Source of the DNA: JAWAFD01 sp964467175
GTDB taxonomy: Archaea; Micrarchaeota; Micrarchaeia; Anstonellales; J096
Length of the DNA: 26,889 nt
Direction of reading: 5' to 3'
Assembly (NCBI GenBank): GCA_964467175.1
Contig: CAYXNY010000004.1
Span: 1-26,889 of the forward strand
Shown here: positions 8,274 to 15,418 of the stretch, one piece after another
Layout of the letters: each line of letters opens with the position of its first letter
Numbering within the stretch: the first letter of the stretch is position 1
Position numbers and translations under genes: made by a program
The notes under the pieces: model-generated
What the model saw: the letters and a program-made list of their open reading frames with translations, nothing else
Told to the model about the DNA's origin: nothing
Databases searched by the model: none

Positions 8274-8969
8274 CTACCACCCCTCAGGAACAGGGAACAG
8301 ATAGCCCGCAAATGTGATTATTTCCTTTCCGTCAACATCCAGGGTCGCTTCCTTCCTCCCCGCCCTCTCGGCAATCTCCTTGAGTTTTCCCCTAACTCCC
8401 GCGTGCTTTCCTTCCGTAATCAGGCAGCCGGCCCCAGGAGAGAGCTTTATGTGTCCGGTTATTTTTTTCTTGTCCAGCTCAAAGAGGACTGAATCGCCCG
8501 GATTGTATTTGCTGTCTTTCGTGAGGAAAGTTCTGCCGTCGTGGAATGTGAGCTGGAAAAGGCCTGCGCCCACAGTCACTTTGTTCTTTATTTTAAGCAG
8601 TTTTAGGTTCGCGCCCTCCGAAATCTTCTCGGCTTTAAGCCTTCCCTTGCTGTCTACAAGAATCCTGAAATTCTTTTTCTCTTCGGGCAGGGAGACAACA
8701 TCCATCAGGCCGACTGGGAAGCCTTCGTCCTTCACCACCTTTCCGTCCACATGAACCTTGCCGGAATTGAGCACTATTCCCGCTTCCCTAGCGTTTGAAA
8801 CAACTCCTAGCATTTCCCTGAGCACAAACACAATTGGCGCTCCGCACTTTTTTGAGTGCTTTCCCGGGGAAGGGTTTTTTATAAAAACCTTCTTTTTCTT
8901 GTCGGTGATGGGCAGAAGTTTTGAAGCAGAAATCCTTTTCATGTGTTTTCTTTCTCCTCTCTTTGCCAT
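8274..8969 (-). CDS. rps4e: 30S ribosomal protein S4e (eS4)
   Basis: Archaeal/eukaryotic small-subunit protein of 231 residues. The N-terminus (KRGERKHMKRISASKLLPI) and an S4-type RNA-binding segment (NAREAGIVLNSGKVHVDGKV) are followed by a central domain and a KOW-like segment (GHIKLSPGAGCLITEGKHAG). Position between L24 and L5 is the normal archaeal order. Confidence 0.95.
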   Translation of the reverse strand: MAKRGERKHMKRISASKLLPITDKKKKVFIKNPSPGKHSKKCGAPIVFVLREMLGVVSNAREAGIVLNSGKVHVDGKVVKDEGFPVGLMDVVSLPEEKKNFRILVDSKGRLKAEKISEGANLKLLKIKNKVTVGAGLFQLTFHDGRTFLTKDSKYNPGDSVLFELDKKKITGHIKLSPGAGCLITEGKHAGVRGKLKEIAERAGRKEATLDVDGKEIITFAGYLFPVPEGW

Positions 8970-8973
8970 TTTT

Positions 8974-9303
8974 TCATCTCCTCTTTTTCTCCTCGCCTTT
9001 TCTTTCTATTATCATCAGGTTTGAGGGCTTAAGCGGAACGAGCACATCCACTCCCTTGCTGTTTCTTTTTGAGATTCCCTCAACAGTGATCGTTGCGCTC
9101 TTGTAGTCGACAGAGGCAACAAGGCCGGTCTTGCCTTTGAAATCGCCCCGCACAACTTTTATCCTGTCACCTTTTTTCACAGCGACCGCGCGCTTTTTTA
9201 TATTCCCCCTCAGCTCCTTTGAAAGATGGGCTGAAAGGAGCGTCTTTTTTCTGTGCAGCGGAAGAGTATACTGTTTTTTTCTGCTCGTTCTTTTTATTCC
9301 CAT
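8974..9303 (-). CDS. rpl24: 50S ribosomal protein L24 (uL24)
   Basis: L24 initiates large-subunit assembly and lies near the peptide tunnel exit. The N-terminal archaeal extension (SRKKQYTLPLHRKKTLLSAH) precedes a KOW motif in KKGDRIKVVRGDFKGKTGLV, and a short charged tail (GEEKKRR) ends the protein. 109 residues, 1 nt behind the L14 stop. Confidence 0.95.
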   Translation of the reverse strand: MGIKRTSRKKQYTLPLHRKKTLLSAHLSKELRGNIKKRAVAVKKGDRIKVVRGDFKGKTGLVASVDYKSATITVEGISKRNSKGVDVLVPLKPSNLMIIERKGEEKKRR

Positions 9304-9304
9304 A

Positions 9305-9703
9305 TTACGCGACCCCCGGAGCTATTGCGATTACTTTCGGGAACCTTTCCCCGACTTCTCTTGCGATTACTCCCTTTATCTCGGTTGCGGTCGGCAGTCC
9401 GTCTTCGGTTACAAGAACCGCGGCGTTGTCCTCAAAAAACACCCTCATCCCGTTCGGCCTTCTTATCTCCTTTTTCTGCCTTGTGATGACTCCTTTCACA
9501 ACAGTTCCGACCATTTTAGGGTCCCCTTTTTTCACCGAACAAATTACCATATCAGCCACTCCGGCCCGGGGGTTTCTTCCTCTTTTCCCCTTCCACCCGA
9601 CAACGCCAAGTATCATAAGCTCCTTCGCACCGCTGTTGTCGTTGCAAACGAGCGTTGAGCCGGTTGTAAGCGTCTTTGTTATTTTTGCCGGAAGCCCTCT
9701 CAT
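9305..9703 (-). CDS. rpl14: 50S ribosomal protein L14 (uL14)
   Basis: L14 forms part of the subunit interface. The 132 residues include the archaeal form of the family signature (STLVCNDNSGAKELMILGVV), the basic loop GVVGWKGKRGRNPRAGVADM, and the conserved strand RRPNGMRVFFEDNAAVLV. Its ATG overlaps the S17 stop by 4 nt (ATGA), coupling the two. Confidence 0.96.
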   Translation of the reverse strand: MRGLPAKITKTLTTGSTLVCNDNSGAKELMILGVVGWKGKRGRNPRAGVADMVICSVKKGDPKMVGTVVKGVITRQKKEIRRPNGMRVFFEDNAAVLVTEDGLPTATEIKGVIAREVGERFPKVIAIAPGVA

Positions 9704-10119
9704 TCCTCTTCACCCTTGTTCTTCTCGGTTTTTTCCTTTCTGCGCGCATGCGTACTTGCGTCGCGTTTTTTCTCCTCTTTCACTTCCTCTTCTCCTTTTT
9801 CTTTCACTTCCTCTTTTGCAGTACCAGCAGGTTCTTCCTTTATTACTTTAAGCACAACCCATCCTTTTGTCTTGCTCAGCTTTCTCGTCTGGCCTATCTC
9901 AACCTCATCGCCCAAATTTACCTTTATGCATTCTGGAAGATGGGCGTGAAGCTTTGATTTCGTCTTCGCCCTTCTTTTGTATTTGGAAACCGGCTTAAAA
10001 AGGTCTCTTTCCACCACCACCGACTTTCTCATCCTCGTGCTAACAACCTTTCCGGTAACCACCATACCCCTTACTCTGAGCGAACCGTGCATAGGACAGT
10101 TTTTATCATTGCATTCCAA
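9700..10119 (-). CDS. rps17: 30S ribosomal protein S17 (uS17) with Lys/Glu-rich tail
   Basis: The first 95 residues are a normal archaeal S17: an N-terminal CNDKNCPMHG element, then LRVRGMVVTGKVVSTRM and the OB-fold core. Residues 96-139 are a low-complexity, mostly Lys/Glu extension with no counterpart in typical S17. The start is TTG at 10119, because the conserved CNDxNCPxHG block begins two residues later and no in-frame ATG precedes it. The ribosome-binding GGAG upstream may be masked by a hairpin (see the spacer at 10120-10241). The gene normally before S17 in archaea, RNase P component Rnp1, is absent here. Confidence 0.93.
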   Translation of the reverse strand: MECNDKNCPMHGSLRVRGMVVTGKVVSTRMRKSVVVERDLFKPVSKYKRRAKTKSKLHAHLPECIKVNLGDEVEIGQTRKLSKTKGWVVLKVIKEEPAGTAKEEVKEKGEEEVKEEKKRDASTHARRKEKTEKNKGEEE

Positions 10120-10241
10120 ACTCTCACACTCCTAAACTTTGCGCACACGCGCAGCCTTAGGTTCGGGAAGGTGCCAGCCCTCCCTACTCAAGCACTACCG
10201 CAGGAAACGGCAGGCTTTTAATTTTTTGAGCGTCTAAATTT
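10120..10241 (-). promoter_or_regulatory. structured spacer between aIF1 and S17, possible S17 leader
   Basis: This 122-nt spacer has no reading frame of note and lies where archaea usually carry the RNase P protein gene rnp1. Read on the minus strand it has an AT-rich TATA-like stretch (AAATTAAAAG, about 10218-10227), a GGGAGG/CCTTCCC imperfect hairpin, and a two-part hairpin next to the S17 start: TGCGC-GTGT-GCGCA (10140-10153) extended by CCTAA (10157-10161) pairing with TTAGG (10131-10135). The last strand overlaps the GGAG that would bind the ribosome, so the fold could mask S17 translation. Function is inferred. Confidence 0.4.
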
Positions 10242-10541
10242 TTACACCCTTATGCTGTCTTCGGGGTATCCGAGCTTTATGAGAAGGGCCTTTATCCTTT
10301 TCTTGTGGTCTCCCTGGAGGATTATTACATCGTCTCGGATAGTTCCGCCGCAGGCGAGACCGGTCTTAAGTTCCTTGAGCGTTTTTTTTAGATACTGCTT
10401 GTCAACGCCCGCAACCGTGGTGACGAATTTTCCGAACTTTGCCTTATCAACGGTCACTTTTATTATTTTCGACCCTTCTTTTTGGAGAACCTCGCAGACG
10501 CAGAGGTCCTTTGGTAATCCGCATTTCGCGCATACTTCCAA
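10242..10541 (-). CDS. sui1: translation initiation factor aIF1 (SUI1 family)
   Basis: aIF1 promotes accurate start-codon selection on the small subunit. The 99 residues begin with an archaeal zinc-ribbon-like segment (Cys4, Cys7, Cys14, Cys16 in VCAKCGLPKDLCVC), followed by the SUI1 core with KFGKFVTTVAGVD and the signature LACGGTIRDDVIILQGDHKK. The initiator is a TTG at 10541 with GAGGTG 7 nt upstream; the zinc-ribbon start is conserved, which supports it. Position after L29 is normal for archaea. Confidence 0.94.
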   Translation of the reverse strand: MEVCAKCGLPKDLCVCEVLQKEGSKIIKVTVDKAKFGKFVTTVAGVDKQYLKKTLKELKTGLACGGTIRDDVIILQGDHKKRIKALLIKLGYPEDSIRV

Positions 10542-10561
10542 AAGCTTTCACCTCGAAGTTA

Positions 10562-10603
10562 TTGTGCGCAACTGCGCACAAGCCATCACGCCGATCCGTG
10601 ATG
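10562..10603 (-). repeat. two tandem hairpins between L29 and aIF1
   Basis: Two perfect inverted repeats fill most of the 62-nt gap after the L29 stop. The first read on the minus strand is CATCACG/CGTGATG (7 bp, 10584-10603, loop 6 nt), directly after the stop codon. The second is TTGTGCGC/GCGCACAA (8 bp, 10562-10581, loop 4 nt). They could act as an mRNA stability or processing element or as a partial terminator within the operon. Neither is followed by a T-run, so a full stop of transcription is unlikely. Confidence 0.6.
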
Positions 10604-10930
10604 TTATTTTCTTCTCTTTTCTATTTTTAAACTTTTCTTTTTTGGCTTTTCCTTCGTTTCTTCCTTTTTCCTTTTGGTTTCCTCTTTTTTCTTCTCCTCT
10701 TTCGGCTTCTCCTTCTTCTTTTCCACTTCTTCTTTAATTTCTTTTTTCTCCTCTTTTTTGTGCACTATTCCCTTTTTCCTTTCGTTCAGTATAGTAAGTA
10801 TTCTGGCTATCTGCCTTCGGGCATTTCTTTTTTTGCTGCTTTTTCCAAGCTGTATCAGTTCTTTTTTTGCATCTTCAAGAGCCTTCTGGAGCTTGCTTTC
10901 CTCCAGCACTCTTAGTTCTTTTACCTTCAT
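10604..10930 (-). CDS. rpl29: 50S ribosomal protein L29 (uL29) with Lys/Glu-rich tail
   Basis: Residues 1-57 form the usual two-helix L29 (MKVKELRVLEESKLQKALED, then the RRQIARILTILNERK block). L29 lies by the peptide exit tunnel. Residues 58-108 are almost entirely Lys and Glu and double the protein's length. The ATG at 10930 has a near-perfect GGAGGG site 5 nt upstream, although this lies inside the S3 gene: S3 continues 56 nt into L29 in another frame. The strong site supports the start despite the overlap. Confidence 0.92.
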   Translation of the reverse strand: MKVKELRVLEESKLQKALEDAKKELIQLGKSSKKRNARRQIARILTILNERKKGIVHKKEEKKEIKEEVEKKKEKPKEEKKKEETKRKKEETKEKPKKKSLKIEKRRK

Positions 10931-11654
10931 TCTTTCCCTCCTTCTTTACGGGCTGCACTGCCTGCGCAGGCTGTGCTTGCTGTACCGGCCCTTCCTTCTC
11001 CTGCTCTTTTGCCTGTTCCTTCGGCTTTTCTGCTATTTCTTTCATTTCTTTCTTTTCTATTTTTTTGTCCGGCAGGTAGATATCCGGCGGAGCGATGCTG
11101 ACATTTATCCCTATTATGCCAGATTTTGTCATGGCGTTGTAATGCGCTCTCTTCACGGCTTTCGAGGGTTCTCCGGCCTTTGGGACAAAGCCGGCCCTAA
11201 CTTTGAGCCCCCTTGCCTTTGCGCCTTTTGCGCCCAGCTTTCCCTTGGCCACTATTTCCACTCCAATAGCACCGTTTTCCATGACGCTCCTGAGCAGTCT
11301 GTAAAGGACCGCCCTCACTTTCTTTCCCATTTCTATTCCCTTCGCGGCCCTCTTCGCGACAATCCTCGGCTCGAGCCACTGGCTCTTCACCTCAACAACA
11401 TTTATCTGGGGGTTTTCCAGCCCGAACTCATCCCTGAGGATTTCCGAAAGCTCGTTTATCCTCTTCCCCTTCTTTCCGATCACCTTGCTCGGGTCGAGTA
11501 CCTCAAGGTTTATTCTGGTTGCAACCGGCGATTTTTGAATATCAACATTCGCTATCCACGCCCTTTCTAAGTTTTCCTCCAGGAATTTCATCACCTTGTA
11601 TTTGAGGATGGGCTCTTCAATAAATTTTTTCTCAACGCTTTCCATGACCATCAT
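10875..11654 (-). CDS. rps3: 30S ribosomal protein S3 (uS3) with long C-terminal extension
   Basis: S3 lies at the mRNA entry side of the small subunit. The protein has a KH domain with the GxxG loop (KVIGKKGKRINELSE, about 56-70) and the S3 C-terminal domain with GAIGVEIVAKGKLGAKGAKA and GIIGINVSIAPPDIYLPDK. Residues 197-259 are an extension, first Lys/Glu-rich, then Gln/Ala/Pro-rich, then Lys/Gly-rich. The final part is encoded in the same DNA as the start of L29. ATG codons at 11654 and 11651 both suit the GAGGTG site just upstream. Confidence 0.94.
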   Translation of the reverse strand: MMVMESVEKKFIEEPILKYKVMKFLEENLERAWIANVDIQKSPVATRINLEVLDPSKVIGKKGKRINELSEILRDEFGLENPQINVVEVKSQWLEPRIVAKRAAKGIEMGKKVRAVLYRLLRSVMENGAIGVEIVAKGKLGAKGAKARGLKVRAGFVPKAGEPSKAVKRAHYNAMTKSGIIGINVSIAPPDIYLPDKKIEKKEMKEIAEKPKEQAKEQEKEGPVQQAQPAQAVQPVKKEGKNEGKRTKSAGGKQAPEGS

Positions 11655-11670
11655 CTACACCTCAATCCAA

Positions 11671-12260
11671 TCATTCTTTTTCTTTTCTCTCCTTCTCCAT
11701 CTTCTTCCCCTTCTTCTCTTCATTTTTTTCAGCTTCTTTTTTCTGCTCTGATTTCTGTTCAATCTTTTTCTCCTCTTTTTTCTCCTTTTGTTCCGCTCCT
11801 TCCTTTCCTCTTTTCTCTGCCCCCTTCTCAACAAGGATTATCTCCACCCGGGAGGTTGCGTAATCATGCCTGCTCCTCCTTCCCTTCGGCTGAAGCCTCG
11901 GGTAGCTGAATTTCTTGTTGCGCACGCGTGCGCCACAAAAAGAGCATCCTCAAGAAGCCCCTTCTGCGCTGCGTTGTTGAGCGCATTTTTCAGCACCTTC
12001 AAAACAATTTTCGCTGCTTTTTTTGGATACCTTCCCTTCTTTCCGCCGAGTTCTTTTCTGTGGCCGAGATGCCTGTTGCTGCTCCTGTACAGAACAGCCG
12101 CCTTTCCGTCCGCTGCCTTTTCAAGAAAAGAAAGCGCGTCAGCCGCCTTCATCTTCCTTATATTTCCGCACACCTCTACCAAATCCTTGAAGGAGGCGTC
12201 CGCTCCTTCCACTCGCGCTTTCGCAGCAAACTCAACATTGTCCGGATTCCATGAATACAT
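11671..12260 (-). CDS. rpl22: 50S ribosomal protein L22 (uL22), reading frame broken near 11925
   Basis: L22 lines the peptide exit tunnel. From the ATG at 12260 (MYSWNPDNVEF, GGTG 6 nt upstream) the frame gives a normal L22 up to NALNNAAQKGLLEDALFVAH. It then runs into an unrelated C-terminus ending at 11838. The expected continuation, RNKKFSYPRLQPKG...SRVEIILVEK, lies in the minus-one frame from 11925 to 11671. The switch falls within the perfect 14-bp palindrome GCGCACGCGTGCGC (11920-11933). A single missing base would restore one protein of about 196 residues with a 50-residue Lys/Glu tail. Sequencing error, true mutation and programmed frameshifting are all possible; error is the simplest. 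Confidence 0.85.
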
Positions 12261-12270
12261 AACAACACCG

Positions 12271-12675
12271 TTATTTGAGCGGAATGAACTTCGAGCCCCT
12301 CGTTGCGCCCACACCCGGGCCTGAGTGCTTCGTGAACCTCACCGGGAAGGAAAATTCCCCCAATCTCCTTCCAAGCTTGGGCAGGTTTATGTCCACCTGC
12401 TTCCATTCCTTTCCGTTGTGGACAAGGAACTTCATGCCGAGCCATTCAGGAAGGATAACCGCCTCCCTGCAGTGCGTTTTCACCGGCTTGAGCTTTCCGC
12501 TCTTTTTCATTTTTCTCACTTTATCTATGAGCATCCTATATTCCATGTTGGTTTCTTCAAGAGCCCTCCTGAGTGCCCTCCTCTCCCTAGAATTTATGAG
12601 CTTTAAAAACTGGTCTATGGGCATTTCCACGATCTGCTCTTCCGAGTACCCTTTCCAAACATCTTTTTTTATCAT
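12271..12675 (-). CDS. rps19: 30S ribosomal protein S19 (uS19)
   Basis: S19 lies in the small-subunit head. The 134 residues include the archaeal N-terminal helix (KGYSEEQIVEMPIDQFLKLI), the basic RERRALRRAL stretch, the core THCREAVILPEWLGMKFLVH, and the conserved C-terminal LGEFSFPVRFTKHSGPGVGA. Its ATG overlaps the L2 stop as ATGA, and L22 begins 10 nt after its stop. Confidence 0.96.
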   Translation of the reverse strand: MIKKDVWKGYSEEQIVEMPIDQFLKLINSRERRALRRALEETNMEYRMLIDKVRKMKKSGKLKPVKTHCREAVILPEWLGMKFLVHNGKEWKQVDINLPKLGRRLGEFSFPVRFTKHSGPGVGATRGSKFIPLK

Positions 12676-13424
12676 TCCATTTCACCCCTCGCCTGTCGCC
12701 TCACCTTCTTCCTGCCAGTTTGCCTTGCCGCTATGTGCCCTACTTTCTGTCCTGGTGGCGCGCGCCTTGAAACCGTGGAAGAGCGGCCCTTGTGGTGCTG
12801 CTTTCCGCCGTATGGGTGGTCGTAGACAGACATCGCAACGCCCCTTGTTACCGGCCATACCTTGTTTCTTGCCTTCCATTTGTAATAAGCGTTTCCAGCT
12901 TTGAGCAGGGGCTTTTCCTTCATACCTCCGCCGGCAGCGACCCCGAGCTGGGCCCTGCATTCGGGGTTGAAATAAACGAGCTTTTTGCTCGGCATTTTTA
13001 TGAGAATGTTTCCGCCTTCCTTTGAAACAACAAGCGCATACGAGCCAGGAGAGCGGACGAGCTTCCCGCCGTCTCCGGGAGATTTTTCCAGATTAAAAAT
13101 TGAGCTGCCTTCCGGAATGGAGTAGAGAGGAAGGACGTTTCCTGGGTTTCGCTTTGCCTGCGCCCCAACTTCAACGTAATTCCCGGCAATCATTCCCTCT
13201 GCCGCGAGCAGAAAACCATCCTCTTTGTTTTCATATTTTATTTTCGCGAGCAGGGCGCCCCTTCCGGGGTCGTCTACAAAATCAACAATCTGGCCCCTCA
13301 GCACGCCAGCTTTTTCAATATCATCATAATCCCTATACTTAAATTCAGTAACATACCTGTGGCTGGGTGCCCGGTATCTCGGGGTTCCCTTCCCTCTTAT
13401 TCTTGTTTTTATTCTTTTTCCCAT
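12672..13424 (-). CDS. rpl2: 50S ribosomal protein L2 (uL2)
   Basis: L2 is central to subunit association and the peptidyl-transferase centre. The 250-residue protein has the N-terminal OB-like and SH3-like domains (VLRGQIVDFVDDPGRGALLA) and the conserved C-terminal loop VTRGVAMSVYDHPYGGKQHH, including the His of the archaeal DHPxGG motif. It ends with the basic HIAARQTGRKK segment. Normal length. GGTGATG precedes the ATG in the 14-nt gap after L23. Confidence 0.96.
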   Translation of the reverse strand: MGKRIKTRIRGKGTPRYRAPSHRYVTEFKYRDYDDIEKAGVLRGQIVDFVDDPGRGALLAKIKYENKEDGFLLAAEGMIAGNYVEVGAQAKRNPGNVLPLYSIPEGSSIFNLEKSPGDGGKLVRSPGSYALVVSKEGGNILIKMPSKKLVYFNPECRAQLGVAAGGGMKEKPLLKAGNAYYKWKARNKVWPVTRGVAMSVYDHPYGGKQHHKGRSSTVSRRAPPGQKVGHIAARQTGRKKVRRQARGEME

Positions 13425-13438
13425 GCCATCATCACCAT

Positions 13439-13693
13439 CTATGCGAGCTTGAGCTGGGTTGCAAGCTCTTCTATATTCACCTCAGGAGCGAATTTAACAT
13501 AAGCAATCTTGCTTCCCTTTTTTATGTGCGTCCTTACGCTCTCAACCTTCACCTTGAACATATCTTCTATTGCATTTTTTATCTCTTGCTTTTTTGCGTT
13601 GAGCGAAACTATAAATGGAATGGTGTGCTGGAACTCTGTAAGCGAAACGGATTTTTCGGTTCTCAGAACATCAAGGATTATTTTCTCGCTCAT
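13439..13693 (-). CDS. rpl23: 50S ribosomal protein L23 (uL23)
   Basis: L23 sits at the tunnel exit and is a docking site for SRP and the translocon. About 84 residues: an N-terminal VLRTEKSVSLTEF segment, then a beta/alpha core ending KKGSKIAYVKFAPEVNIEEL, the archaeal form. The ATG at 13693 is preferred: it overlaps the L4 stop as ATGA and has GGGGGAG about 4 nt upstream. An ATG at 13705 is possible and adds four residues. Confidence 0.93.
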   Translation of the reverse strand: MSEKIILDVLRTEKSVSLTEFQHTIPFIVSLNAKKQEIKNAIEDMFKVKVESVRTHIKKGSKIAYVKFAPEVNIEELATQLKLA

Positions 13694-14478
13694 TTTCTCC
13701 CCCATATCTCTTCTATTTTTTTAAGCGCGCTTTCGGTGTAAACGGCAAGCCTTCCCGGCTTTGCGCCCGGAGCCAAAAATTTTACTTTCAAATCTTCGGG
13801 TTTGGACACATCCACGCCCGGAATGTTCCTTGCCGCCCTTAGAGCTTTTTCATCCAATGCGACAAAAAGCGCTGATTTCGGATACACTGCCCCTCCCTTT
13901 CTTCTCCTCACCCCGCTTCTCACCCTCCTTCCGTTTCTGCTCCTCTCCAAATCCTCTCCTATGATTTTCGAGAGCGCGGAGTGGAAATTTTTGGTTTTGC
14001 TGATTTTTTCAAACTCATCGCTCAAAACTATTGGGCTCTCCTTCACCTTATGGCCCCTCTTCTGAACAAGCTTGATGTCTGCTGTCGCCGCGAGAGCAGA
14101 ACGGAATGCCTTCATCCATTCCTTTTGGTTAATTCTTTCGACAATAATTTTCTCTGCTTTTGGAGGATGGGCCCTTCTTCCCTTTACTGAATGTGGAACT
14201 CTCCTCACCCTTCCCCATCTTCCCTTTCCGAAAAATTCTCTAGGAAGTTTTGCCTGCCCCCTGTTTTTCAAACTTCCGAACGTGTCCTTTACGCCTTTGT
14301 ACCGGGCTGATGTTTCCTTTCCCGCGAATTTGTACGCTCCCTTCGGCTGGCGGAGTTTGCTTTCCTCGCTGAGAACCGCCCTCCTTATTATCTCCTCTCT
14401 ACACTCCTCGTTGAATACTTCTGGCAATTTGATTTCCTTCTCAACTTTTCCATCAACGCCATAAACATTTGCTTTCAT
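13690..14478 (-). CDS. rpl4: 50S ribosomal protein L4 (uL4)
   Basis: L4 lines the peptide tunnel. The 262-residue archaeal form starts MKANVYGVDGKVEKEIKLPE and has the extended Arg/Lys/Gly-rich loop (KGRWGRVRRVPHSVKGRRAH) that reaches into the tunnel. The globular domain continues with FRSALAATADIKLVQKRGHK. The C-terminus, from LFVALDEKALRAARNIPGVD to the final helix, is also family-typical. It starts 4 nt after the L3 stop with GGTGA upstream. Confidence 0.96.
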   Translation of the reverse strand: MKANVYGVDGKVEKEIKLPEVFNEECREEIIRRAVLSEESKLRQPKGAYKFAGKETSARYKGVKDTFGSLKNRGQAKLPREFFGKGRWGRVRRVPHSVKGRRAHPPKAEKIIVERINQKEWMKAFRSALAATADIKLVQKRGHKVKESPIVLSDEFEKISKTKNFHSALSKIIGEDLERSRNGRRVRSGVRRRKGGAVYPKSALFVALDEKALRAARNIPGVDVSKPEDLKVKFLAPGAKPGRLAVYTESALKKIEEIWGRK

Positions 14479-14482
14479 CCTT

Positions 14483-15418
14483 TCACCTTACACCCTTGGA
14501 TATATAAGTAATTTTCGGTTCAAGCACCTGCCCTGTTTTTCTCAGCGAAAGCCTCAATCTTACCGGCCTTTTTATCGCTCCCGGCACCGAGCCCTTGAGT
14601 ATTACATAGTCGTTGACCACGAACCCGTAATGCGGAAACCCCCCTTCCGGGTTTATCGCTTCCGCTTCTTCCTTCTTCCCTATTTTTGCTATCCACTTGT
14701 TCAGTTCTGTTCTTTTATGGTAGCCGAGCTGGCCTGCCATCCTCGCAGTATACATCGTATACCCAGGATGGAAAGGCCCTATGTTGCCGACATGCCTTCT
14801 CCTTCCAGTTGCCTTGGGCCTCTGCATGCTCACACCAAATCTTTTAACAGGCCCCTGCCATCCCTTTCCTTTTGTAACTGCGATCACATCAACAAACTGA
14901 CCGGGCTTAAAAACATCGGTTATGCGGAGTTCTTTTCCCAGCAAGCTTCTCGCGTACTCAAGCTTCTCTTCGCCGCCACCTATTCCAAGTTCCATTCTTT
15001 CAATATGCTTCTTTCCGATCTTCGTTAGATTTGGCTGTGCAAAAGCCAAAAGAAAAACATCCTTCCACTCTTTTATTTCTTTTTTTGCAATCTTCTTCGC
15101 ATTCAGCATTTTTAGAATTTCCTTATCATCAACATATTCGTCTACAACATTTCCGTTGTTGTATGCTCTTATTCCATACACTTTCATCGCAGGAGTCTCG
15201 AGAACCGTTGCCCCGGTCGCAACCTCCTGGCCCTTCGTAGGGCTGTTTGTGTTGTCTATGAACGCAATAGTCGTCATGCCGGCCTTATAACCGGCAAAAC
15301 CCAACACAGCTTTATCGCTGACCTCAGGCCAGTAGTTAATGCTGGGCAGCTCCCTTTCCGCCCTTTTCCTTGGCCTGTACGCCAGCGAACCTGCTCTGGG
15401 CTTTTTTATATCTGTCAT
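14483..15418 (-). CDS. rpl3: 50S ribosomal protein L3 (uL3), first gene of the operon
   Basis: L3 is one of the first proteins to assemble on 23S rRNA. From the ATG at 15418 it has 311 residues, beginning MTDIKKPRAGSLAYRPRKRA. Family segments include AVLGFAGYKAGMTTI and the conserved KGKGWQGPVKRFGVSMQRPK loop near the peptidyl-transferase centre, then a GRRRHVGNIGPFHPG block. This start is chosen over the longer open frame (15487) because GGTGA lies 5 nt before it and the family N-terminus matches. A leader of about 190 nt with alternative RNA folds precedes it, and a possible 34-codon ORF ends on its start codon. Confidence 0.95.
   Translation of the reverse strand: MTDIKKPRAGSLAYRPRKRAERELPSINYWPEVSDKAVLGFAGYKAGMTTIAFIDNTNSPTKGQEVATGATVLETPAMKVYGIRAYNNGNVVDEYVDDKEILKMLNAKKIAKKEIKEWKDVFLLAFAQPNLTKIGKKHIERMELGIGGGEEKLEYARSLLGKELRITDVFKPGQFVDVIAVTKGKGWQGPVKRFGVSMQRPKATGRRRHVGNIGPFHPGYTMYTARMAGQLGYHKRTELNKWIAKIGKKEEAEAINPEGGFPHYGFVVNDYVILKGSVPGAIKRPVRLRLSLRKTGQVLEPKITYISKGVR

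Noticed and set aside
10120..10241. A short or degraded rnp1 gene between aIF1 and S17.
   Set aside because: All frames are broken by stops within a few dozen bases, and no segment resembles Rnp1.
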